Shown piece by piece: positions 36,309 to 43,788 of a stretch of DNA of 59,249 nucleotides. Numbering within the stretch: the first letter of the stretch is position 1; each line of letters starts with the position of its first letter. The stretch covers positions 1 to 59,249 of the forward strand of contig JALFFZ010000032.1 in assembly GCA_022777585.1 (NCBI GenBank). Reading direction: 5' to 3'. The DNA is from Bacteroidales bacterium. GTDB lineage: Bacteria > Bacteroidota > Bacteroidia > Bacteroidales > UBA932. A model generated the notes under the pieces. The model was given only the letters and a program-made list of their open reading frames with translations. It was not told where the DNA came from and did no database searches. The translations under genes and the position numbers were made by a program.

Positions 36309-38951
36309 ATGAAAAGAACAATCAAATTACTGTTTGCGGCAGGAATATGCGCTCTCGCATTCCTGGCTTCGGCATGTACAGAAAGCGCGCCTGTAGTCAC
36401 AGCACAGGCTGAACTGTCTTCCGCTTCTGTTACATCAGCAACTATCAGCCTCAACACGAAGGGACTCATTGAGTACGCCTATGTTGTAAAGGCTGACGCT
36501 TCCGAAGCTTCCGACCCTGCTGTCATCTTCCTCGAGGGAACGAAAGGAACCCTTGTTGATGGTCTGAATGAGGTGGTAATCAACGGACTTGAGGGAAACA
36601 GCAGCTATGTTGCAATCTTTGCATTCCGTCAGTCAGAGACAGCCTTCTTCAAGGACATCATTGCCGTTGACCTCGCCACTCCTGACTATGAGGAGTCAGT
36701 GACCATTCTCGGCCTTTACAATGACGGCTTCTCCGTTCACTACAAGATTCCTGAGGAGGTGAAAACCCGCGGCAATGCCATCCGTTACAGTTTCGGCTCA
36801 CTTCCGATGCACATGATGATGAAGAACCAGTGGGGAAGCCTCGATGCTGACTTCCTTCTCCAGAACGGCCAGCTTCATTTTGTGAACGATACCACCATCA
36901 CTTTCAGGGATTTCAATGTTTATCAGCTTGATGAAAATGGCCAGCCTATCCTTGACGAGTGGACAGGGGAGCCTATCAGCCTCCATACTCCGTTCACCCC
37001 TGGCGAGCCTATAGTTCTTCTTGCAGGCGAGTTCGCCTGGGATCCGGAATATTACTGGGGACCGGGCTGGTATACTGCAATGTTCGATTACGATGCCTAT
37101 TATGAGTCAACGGGTGGCGGTTTCATGCCATGGGGCCTTCGTACCGTAGAGGTTGACGACAACGGCAGCGATGAGGACCAGTACTGGACAGGATGGTTCT
37201 CCCGCAAGCACATTGTCATCGAGCAGCCTCAGCCGCTTGATTGCAACGTTGACATCAGTTTCGATGTGAATGCTGTCTCCGGAACTGTCACCATTACTCC
37301 TGATGAGAATGTATGGCAGTATTGCGTCTATATCGTCCCTGATTATGAGTATGAGATGGTTCTTGAGTGCCTCGACAACAATACCGACTATCTGCAGTGG
37401 TTTACCGCATCTTATACAGCAAGTATGTTCTTTGGCGCTCAGACCTTCGAGGGCCCGATAGAGCTGGATCTTGCTGAGATGTTATATCTTGAGCCGGAGA
37501 CTGAGTATCACCTCTTTCTCACAGCTCTCGGAAACGAGGAAGGTACAACTCAGAAGTTCTATCACGAAACATTCAACACCACTGCCAAGATAATGCCTGC
37601 ACCTGTTGTAAAGGTTTCCGCCATCGCCAATCCTTCAGGCGAGGAGTCTCCTTACGAGGTATGGTTCAATGTAAAGTGTACCAGCAAGGATGCAGTCAGC
37701 GGCAAATATGCTGCAAACTACGAGAGCGAGTGGGGCAAGGTGTTGAATCAGGGATCCACATACAACAATATCGTGTCCATGGGTAATACCCTCACCGATG
37801 CGGAACTGGCAGAGATCAACAGCGATGCCGGTATGAACCTTATGTTCTCGACTCTCCCTGACATGACTACCTGCCTTGGAATATTGCTTTATAACGAGGA
37901 GGATACCGCAAACGAAATCACCAAGGACAGCGGTATGGCAAGTGCAAGATCCATCGCGGAGCCGGCCAAGGAGCCTGTTTCATCAAGCCTCTTCACCGAC
38001 CTTCTCGGAGATTGGACAATGTCCGCCCCTACACAGTCCTGGAACTACACTGCCGGCGGATATGAAGACACCGGTGTCCAGACATGCAAGGTGACCGTCT
38101 CAGACGGATTTACAATGCCTGAGACCCTGGCAGACTCCGTTTACACCATCTACTCTGAATTGACAACCATGTCACGCGAGGAAGTTGATGCCCTCTATGA
38201 GGATCTGAAGAGTGAGGTCGCAATCTTCAATGCAAGCCTCAAGTCCCAGAACCGTCTTCTCTGCCAGGGATTCGGGTTTGATACTGATGACGCAAGGATA
38301 CCGTACTATACCCTCAATACTCCGTATGACCTCTTCGTAAGCCGTACATACAACGGATATGACAACAGGAGCATTATCCAGGATTGCGGTCCGAAGTGGT
38401 ACCTCGAGGTACTTTCCGACGGAACTCTCGTATCTCCTGTCAACGCTGCCCGTCAGTACCCTCTCAGCCTTGCCACATACTACACATTGTATCTTGCAGG
38501 CGTAAGTGTCAGTGATGAGAATACCGGCTATATCACCAACTGGGAGGACAACAGCGACGTACAGTTCCCTTGCACAGTGTCATCTGACAAGAATCAGGTT
38601 ACAGTAGGTGCCGTAACCTATGAAGGCCATCCTTTCTATATGACCGGAGTTTACACAAACTACACCGGAGTAGTTACTACTGACAGGATGATCAACGGGC
38701 CTATTACCCTGACCAAGGGCTGGACAGGCACTGCAACTCGGGCTGCTGCACCGGCAGTCAAGAGCGCTTCCGCTGCTCCTGCCTTTACATGGAACCCGGC
38801 AAACGGTGTTGCTCTCAAGTCAGACAGAGCAGCTCTCCGCAGGACTCCGTTCTCAGACAAGGCCCCTGTTTATCAGAAGGCTGCTTACAAGCGCATTAAG
38901 ATCGAGGATTCATTCGAAAGGATGAAGAAGGCTTATGGTATCGAGCGCTAG
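36309..38951 (+). CDS. Large lipoprotein of unknown function with fibronectin-like repeats
   Basis: An 880-residue lipoprotein (LASAC, Cys23). I do not recognise a family. The N-terminal third has Ig/fibronectin-III-like segments (SSASVTSATISLNTKGLIEY; VTILGLYNDGFSVHY), and a related segment recurs near residue 315 (VDISFDVNAVSGTVTITPDE). Aromatic-rich stretches (WDPEYYWGPGWYTAMFDYDAY) could bind a ligand. A C-terminal beta domain (from about 560, LLGDWTMSAPTQSWNY) resembles the lipocalin-like or beta-barrel modules of Bacteroides lipoproteins. The last 60 residues are basic. The 3' end overlaps the start of the next gene by 17 bp, so the barrel protein is translationally coupled, and an Omp28-like protein follows. 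A surface complex with these two is a reasonable guess. Confidence 0.65.
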   Translation: MKRTIKLLFAAGICALAFLASACTESAPVVTAQAELSSASVTSATISLNTKGLIEYAYVVKADASEASDPAVIFLEGTKGTLVDGLNEVVINGLEGNSSYVAIFAFRQSETAFFKDIIAVDLATPDYEESVTILGLYNDGFSVHYKIPEEVKTRGNAIRYSFGSLPMHMMMKNQWGSLDADFLLQNGQLHFVNDTTITFRDFNVYQLDENGQPILDEWTGEPISLHTPFTPGEPIVLLAGEFAWDPEYYWGPGWYTAMFDYDAYYESTGGGFMPWGLRTVEVDDNGSDEDQYWTGWFSRKHIVIEQPQPLDCNVDISFDVNAVSGTVTITPDENVWQYCVYIVPDYEYEMVLECLDNNTDYLQWFTASYTASMFFGAQTFEGPIELDLAEMLYLEPETEYHLFLTALGNEEGTTQKFYHETFNTTAKIMPAPVVKVSAIANPSGEESPYEVWFNVKCTSKDAVSGKYAANYESEWGKVLNQGSTYNNIVSMGNTLTDAELAEINSDAGMNLMFSTLPDMTTCLGILLYNEEDTANEITKDSGMASARSIAEPAKEPVSSSLFTDLLGDWTMSAPTQSWNYTAGGYEDTGVQTCKVTVSDGFTMPETLADSVYTIYSELTTMSREEVDALYEDLKSEVAIFNASLKSQNRLLCQGFGFDTDDARIPYYTLNTPYDLFVSRTYNGYDNRSIIQDCGPKWYLEVLSDGTLVSPVNAARQYPLSLATYYTLYLAGVSVSDENTGYITNWEDNSDVQFPCTVSSDKNQVTVGAVTYEGHPFYMTGVYTNYTGVVTTDRMINGPITLTKGWTGTATRAAAPAVKSASAAPAFTWNPANGVALKSDRAALRRTPFSDKAPVYQKAAYKRIKIEDSFERMKKAYGIER

Positions 38952-40563
38952 GAACGCATTGCTTATACTTACCGGCCTGATGTTCTGGACTCTGTCCGGA
39001 GCTCAGACCGGTAAGGTCGTAAGTAAGGGACTGTTCGGATCTGATCCGGGCAAGTTCTCCGCAAGTCTGGAGAGCAACAGTATCGCCTATATCCGGGACA
39101 ACGGCCTTGGAGTAACCGGACCTGAAGACAAATTCGGAAGCAACAACTACCTGAAGATGGACTACTCCAGGGGACATTTGTCCGCAGGTCTGCAGGTTGA
39201 GGGCTATATGCCGGCTCTCTACGGTTTCGAAATAGGTCAGCAGGCTGATGCAAAGAAGTTTCTCCTTGCTGCAAAGTACATCCGCTGGACCAGCGAATAC
39301 TTTACCTTCCACGTCGGTGATATCTATGACCAGATGGGCAATGGACTGATTTTCAGGACATACGAAGACCGCAATCTGGGTTTCAACAACTCTCTCGAAG
39401 GATTTCAGGCAGCTGTCAACATAAAGGACTGGTTCGGTATCAGGGGAATGTACGGAAGGCCGAGGCTTTATACATCCTATGCCGGCTCCTGGGTCAGGGG
39501 CGCCACAGCCACGGTGTCTTTCAATGACATTTTCGGCTGGGACGGCATCCTCTTCAACATCGAGGGCAACTTCCTGAACCGCTATGAGAGCCTTGACAAG
39601 GACGATCTCCATGATTTCCACGCACTTGGGCTGGACAATGCGAACCTGAACTCATACAGCGCGGCTTTGAATTTTTCCTGGAACGGACTTTCTCTCAAGG
39701 CGGAATATGCCGCCAAGGGCAAGGACCTGTATTCGGAAACTGCCACTGGCGCTCATATCGGTGCCGCCATTTATGCCGAGGCTATATACGGCATTGGCGG
39801 ATTCAGCGCATCGGCCCACTTCAGAATCCTCGACCATATGGGAACAATGAGTTCCCTCTATGGCAAGGGTACAGGAAACAGCCTGAGCTATCTCCCTGCC
39901 CTGACCAGGCAGTATCACTATATGCTTGCCAACCTGAATCCATATCAGGTCAACGGCCGCGGGGAGTGCGCAGTGCAGCTTGACCTCTTCTACACCCTGC
40001 GCAGCGGCAGTGACAGGAACAAATACTGGATTTTCAGGGCAAATGCATCCTCAGCTTTCACCATTGACAGGATGCAGAGCGACAACGGCGAGAGGAGACT
40101 TCTCTGGATGGACCTCAATGCCGATGCCGAATGCCATTGGAACAGGCAGCTACGGACGACGTTCCTGTATTCCCGTCAGGAATGGAGCCCGAGCCACGGT
40201 TATGAGGAAGGTACCTACGCCTCCAACATTTTCGTTGCCGATGCCCAGTACAAATTCAATAAGAAGTACGCATTGCGCGGAGAGCTTCAGTACCTGTACT
40301 CCAAGGATTACGAGCGTGACTGGGTCGCAGCTCTTGCCGAGTTTACTTTTGCCCCGCAGTGGAGCATCTATGCTACGGAAATGTACAATCTAGGGGAGAC
40401 GAAGAAGCATTATTATACTGCAGGAGTCAGCTGGTCAAAGGGCAAGACCCGGGTGCAGCTCAGTTACGGACGCAACCGCGCCGGCTATCTCTGCTCCGGA
40501 GGCGTGTGCAGGTACAGCCCGGCATATACGGGTGTGAACCTGCTCCTGACAGCAGCATTCTGA
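38935..40563 (+). CDS. DUF6029-like outer-membrane beta-barrel protein
   Basis: A 542-residue protein with a signal peptide (ALLILTGLMFWTLSGAQ) and then a continuous run of amphipathic strands to a C-terminal Phe (NLLLTAAF), the usual outer-membrane barrel ending. Segments such as FHVGDIYDQMGNGLIFRTYE and NSLEGFQAAVNIKDWFGIRG match the Bacteroidota DUF6029 family, whose function is unknown. The start overlaps the upstream gene by 17 bp. No alternative start would keep the signal peptide. It is followed after 34 bp by an Omp28-like lipoprotein, a frequent neighbour of such barrels. Confidence 0.75.
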   Translation: MVSSARNALLILTGLMFWTLSGAQTGKVVSKGLFGSDPGKFSASLESNSIAYIRDNGLGVTGPEDKFGSNNYLKMDYSRGHLSAGLQVEGYMPALYGFEIGQQADAKKFLLAAKYIRWTSEYFTFHVGDIYDQMGNGLIFRTYEDRNLGFNNSLEGFQAAVNIKDWFGIRGMYGRPRLYTSYAGSWVRGATATVSFNDIFGWDGILFNIEGNFLNRYESLDKDDLHDFHALGLDNANLNSYSAALNFSWNGLSLKAEYAAKGKDLYSETATGAHIGAAIYAEAIYGIGGFSASAHFRILDHMGTMSSLYGKGTGNSLSYLPALTRQYHYMLANLNPYQVNGRGECAVQLDLFYTLRSGSDRNKYWIFRANASSAFTIDRMQSDNGERRLLWMDLNADAECHWNRQLRTTFLYSRQEWSPSHGYEEGTYASNIFVADAQYKFNKKYALRGELQYLYSKDYERDWVAALAEFTFAPQWSIYATEMYNLGETKKHYYTAGVSWSKGKTRVQLSYGRNRAGYLCSGGVCRYSPAYTGVNLLLTAAF

Positions 40564-40597
40564 TGCTTGGGAAACTACTGTAATAATTTGTAATACC

Positions 40598-41749
40598 ATG
40601 AACAACAGATATAAAGGCTTATTTTTAGGCTCATTGCTCTCCCTCCTCGGATTCTGCTCCTGCAGCCTGACTGGAGAAGAGTTCTGCACGAGTGGCGGAA
40701 CCGGCGGAGAGGAGGCGGGGAATATGGAACTTACACTGGCTCTGGACCCTACGGTTATTTCCGCTGACGGAACCAGCAGCACCCGCCTCGTTGTGAAGTT
40801 CGGTGGCGTTGAAGTCGAAGACATTGAGTCGGTGACCGTATATCAGGTGGACAAGGACGAAAAGAATGTGCAGATTTCATTGCCGGATTTCCGCTTCTCC
40901 ACTTCCACTCCGGGAAGCTATACTTTCTGGGTGACATACAAGTCCAGGCTCAGCAACAAGGCTACCGTATTGGCAGTTTCTCCTTCATTGGAGATTCCGG
41001 GCCTTCCTGAAGACCCGCAGCCGCTCAGCCTCTCCTTCCAGAAGCGCGTCTTCATCACCCAGTTCACCGGAACCGGCTGCGGCTATTGTCCTGGAATGAT
41101 AAACCTTCTCCGCAGCTTCAAGGCTCAGGAAGCATATCAGGGCAAGTTTGTGATAGCGGCCTGCCATACCTATAACTCCAATGACCCGATGTATCTGGCG
41201 CAGCATACTGGCATTGCCTCAGGTGTTTCCGGCTATCCTTCAGTGATGCTTGACCTGAATGCCTCGACTATGATGAACACCGTTGACATTTCTTTGTTCA
41301 ACAGGGTAATCGACGGCCAGCTGTCCATAGCGCCGGCTGCGGGAATCTGCGCGACTTCGGTCGCCGAGGGCTCGCAGTTCGTCGTCAATGCGGGTGTGAA
41401 GGTTGCAGGCGAGGGCAAGTACTATGTTGCCGCCTGGCTCCTCGAAGACGGAATTGAGGCCAAGCAGTCCAATTACGGCTTTACCGGGGATTTCTCAATT
41501 CACGACAATGCCGTCAGGGAAATTCTCGGCTACAACCAGAGCAAGAAGAAGTATATCGGATTCGAGCACGATGCCATGCCGGGTGAAATCTTCACGGAGG
41601 AGTTCCGCTTCTCTCTTACGGAAGGCTGGAAACTTGAGAATACCCACGTTGTGGTATATGTTTGCGTCCAGAGAGGCACACAGTACGTTGTCAACAATGT
41701 GATTGACGTACGTCCTAACGAGACTCTCGCATTCGAGTACTCGGAATAG
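40598..41749 (+). CDS. Omp28-like lipoprotein with thioredoxin-type CxxC
   Basis: A 383-residue lipoprotein (lipobox LLGFC, Cys20, or Cys22). An Ig-like domain (about 43-130, ISADGTSSTRLVVKF) is followed by the Omp28 domain: RVFITQFTGTGCGYCPGMIN with the redox-type pair Cys161/Cys164, then YNSNDPMYLAQHTGIASG and SGYPSVMLDLN (the cis-Pro). Omp28 proteins are surface antigens of Porphyromonas and relatives. The intact CxxC suggests disulfide reduction or exchange at the cell surface. It is the last gene of the unit starting at 36309; a terminator-like stem follows. Confidence 0.88.
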   Translation: MNNRYKGLFLGSLLSLLGFCSCSLTGEEFCTSGGTGGEEAGNMELTLALDPTVISADGTSSTRLVVKFGGVEVEDIESVTVYQVDKDEKNVQISLPDFRFSTSTPGSYTFWVTYKSRLSNKATVLAVSPSLEIPGLPEDPQPLSLSFQKRVFITQFTGTGCGYCPGMINLLRSFKAQEAYQGKFVIAACHTYNSNDPMYLAQHTGIASGVSGYPSVMLDLNASTMMNTVDISLFNRVIDGQLSIAPAAGICATSVAEGSQFVVNAGVKVAGEGKYYVAAWLLEDGIEAKQSNYGFTGDFSIHDNAVREILGYNQSKKKYIGFEHDAMPGEIFTEEFRFSLTEGWKLENTHVVVYVCVQRGTQYVVNNVIDVRPNETLAFEYSE

Positions 41750-41783
41750 TTGCGCTGCATTCAGTGCAATCTGACATATTATT

Positions 41784-41831
41784 GAGGCTGCAGGCCGCTG
41801 TAATGGCGATTTGCAGCCTCTTCTGTCTTTT
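41784..41831 (+). terminator. Terminator-like hairpin after the Omp28 gene
   Basis: GAGGCTGCA (41784-41792) pairs perfectly with TGCAGCCTC (41812-41820), 34 bp after the stop codon. The tail is TTCTGTCTTTT, a weak T-run. Confidence 0.6.
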
Positions 41832-41905
41832 GGCCGTAAGCAAGCGATGGGGTGCATAGCCTGGCCCATCTTTTGGCCGTAAGCATCGGTGCGTAGCCTG
41901 GCCCG
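41826..41905. repeat. Direct repeat, two ~37-bp copies 43 bp apart
   Basis: TCTTTTGGCCGTAAGCA begins at 41826 and at 41869, and both copies end in TAGCCTGGCCC. They sit between the terminator and the large hairpin array, in a region without genes. Confidence 0.7.
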
Positions 41906-42155
41906 GGCGCTCTGCCCGCAAACCCTGTCCACAACTACCTGCGTCAGTATCCCCGCTCTCTGGTGTTTTCGCGAAGCTGTTGGGCGGAACCAGCTGTTGG
42001 CCTGAACCCTCCACGCTGAGGCCCGAAATCGTGGACGGTTCCATTTCCCAGGCCCGAACCCTCCACGAAAACGCCCCGCATCATGGAAGGTTCATCCTCC
42101 AGAGCGGAACTCTCCACGCTGAAGCCCGAAACTGTGGAAGGTTCCACTCCTCAGA

Positions 42156-42311
42156 GTCGAACCCTCCACGCTTTAGGCCTGAATCACGGACAGTTCGATG
42201 TAAACAGAACCAACCTTCCACGCGGAGACTCGATATCACGGAAGGTCCATGTCTCAGAGCGCACCTTCCATGTTAATGCTCCATTTCGCGGACGGTTCCA
42301 TTCTCCAAGAC
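42156..42311. repeat. Insert block C, copy 1
   Basis: A 156-bp block between two 103-bp units. It starts GTCGAACCCTCCACGCTTTA and contains three more palindromic modules with diverged arms (for example AACCTTCCACG with CACGGAAGGT). A second copy follows 360 bp later. Confidence 0.8.
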
Positions 42312-42515
42312 CGAACCCTCCACGAAAAAGCCCCGCATCATGGAAGGTTCAATGTCCAGAGCGTAACCATCCACGCTTAAGCCCGAAATCGTGGACGGTT
42401 CCATTCCTCAGACCCGAACCCTCCACGAAAACGCCCCGCATCATGGAAGGTTCAATGTCCAGAGCGGAACCATCCACGCTGAGGCCCGAAATCGTGGAAG
42501 GTTCCATTCCGCAGG

Positions 42516-42672
42516 GTCGAACCCTCCACGCTTTAGGCCTGAATCACGGACAGTTCGATGTAAACAGAACCAACCTTCCACGCGGAGACTCGATATCACG
42601 GACGGTCCATGTCTCAGAAGCGCACCTTCCATGTTAATGCTCCATTTCGCGGACGGTTCCATTCTCCAAGAC
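42516..42672. repeat. Insert block C, copy 2
   Basis: Nearly identical to the block at 42156, 157 bp long because of one extra A (CAGAAGCGC instead of CAGAGCGC). The near identity over 360 bp (block C plus two units) points to a recent larger duplication inside the array. Confidence 0.8.
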
Positions 42673-43381
42673 CGAACCCTCCACGAAAACGCCGCGCATC
42701 ATGGAAGGTTCAGCATCCAGAGCGGAACCCTCCGCGCTGAAGCCTGAAATCGTGGAAGGTTCCATTCCGCAGGCGCGAACCCTCCACGAAAACGCCGCGC
42801 ATCATGGAAGGTTCATCCTCCAGAGCGGAACCCTCCATGCTGAAGCCCGAAACCGTGGAAGGTTCCATTCTCCAGGCCCGAACCCTCCACGAAAACGCTC
42901 TGCATCATGGAAGGTTCAATATCCAGAGCGGAACCCTCCGCGCTGAGGCCCGAAACCGTGGAAGGTTCCATTCTCCAGGACCGAACCCTCCACGAAAATG
43001 CCCCGCATCATGGAAGGTTCAGCATCCAGAGCGGAACCCTCCGCGCTGAAGCCCGAAACCGTGGAAGGTTCCATTCCGCAGGCCCGAACCCTCCACGAAA
43101 ACGCTCGGCATCATGGAAGGTTCAGCATCCAGAGCGGAACCATCCGCACTGAGGCCCGAAATCGTGGACGGTTCCATTCCGCAGGGCCGAACCCTCCACG
43201 AAAACGCCGCGCATCATGGAAGGTTCATCCTCCAGAGCGGAACCATCCGCGCTGAGGCCCGAAACCGTGGAAGGTTCCCTTCTCCAGACCCGAACCCTCC
43301 ACGAAAACGCTCTGCATCATGGAAGGTTCAGCATCCAGAGCGGAACCATCCGCGCTGAAGCCCGAAATCGTGGAAGGTTCC

Positions 43382-43446
43382 ATTCCCCAGACCAATTCCC
43401 CAGACCAATTCCGCAGACCCATTCCGCAGACCCGTCCTCCAGGCCC
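43382..43446. repeat. Short 13-bp tandem repeat at the array end
   Basis: Five 13-mers in a row: ATTCCCCAGACCA twice, ATTCCGCAGACCC twice, then GTCCTCCAGGCCC. They equal the linker between modules B and A of the 103-bp unit, so the linker alone was amplified at the 3' edge. Confidence 0.8.
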
Positions 43447-43622
43447 GAACCCCTCCGCTGTCTGATCCAGTCCCGTCAATTCAATATACCGGTTGGCATG
43501 GAACTTACCACTAGCTCCGCTCGGCAGGATACTGCTCCTCTCGGCATGATACTTCCCGACAAAAAGCCGGCGACTCCTGCAACATTCGTCACCTCTGCTC
43601 CTGTTGGGGCGATGGACAATCC

Positions 43623-43721
43623 GGCACTGTCCCGGGCATTATCTGGCACTGCCCCGGGCATAGCAGATGAACATACAGTTGGCTTCTTCTGGTCCCCAGG
43701 CATTGCAGATGAACATACAGT
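43623..43721. repeat. Two pairs of direct repeats upstream of the GH38 gene
   Basis: GGCACTGYCCCGGGCAT occurs at 43623-43639 and 43645-43661 (22-bp period). GGCATNGCAGATGAACATACA occurs at 43657 and 43699 (42-bp period), the second copy ending 23 bp before the GH38 -7 box. The second pair could be an operator. The rest of 43447-43622 holds nothing recognisable. Confidence 0.6.
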
Positions 43722-43743
43722 GGTTTTCTTATGAAAATTTCAT

Positions 43744-43751
43744 TAAATTTG
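43744..43751 (+). promoter_or_regulatory. -7 box for the GH38 alpha-mannosidase gene
   Basis: TAAATTTG matches TAnnTTTG, 37 bp before the ATG at 43789. The -33 region is T-rich (GTTTTC) without a clear TTTG. Confidence 0.55.
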
Positions 43752-43788
43752 CGGTCTTGGATGATTTTCACACTAAACTTTAACTATA

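Larger units (their letters stand above)
42004..43392. repeat. Tandem array of hairpin modules, 103-bp period
   Basis: No gene is present from 41750 to 43788; most of it is this array. The unit is 103 bp and has two imperfect palindromes. Module A starts CGAACCCTCCACGAAAAC and ends ATGGAAGGTTC. Module B starts GGAACCCTCCACG and ends CGTGGAAGGTTCC. Each arm pair has one mismatch. A modules begin at 42055, 42312, 42415, 42673, 42776, 42879, 42982, 43085, 43188 and 43291: ten copies, exactly 103 bp apart except where a third block interrupts twice. A B module alone opens the array at about 42004. The open frames that recur through it shift with the 103-bp period and are not genes. The arms could form stems in DNA or RNA; the role is unknown. 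Confidence 0.9.

Noticed and set aside
42004..43392. CRISPR array
   Set aside because: The intervals between repeats are themselves repeated, units are 103 bp with internal palindromes, and no cas gene is present.
41980..43734. Series of overlapping open frames of 81-184 codons repeated every 103 bp
   Set aside because: They come from the non-coding tandem array; the period is not a multiple of three, so the frame shifts from unit to unit, and there are no ribosome sites, no family and low-complexity composition.
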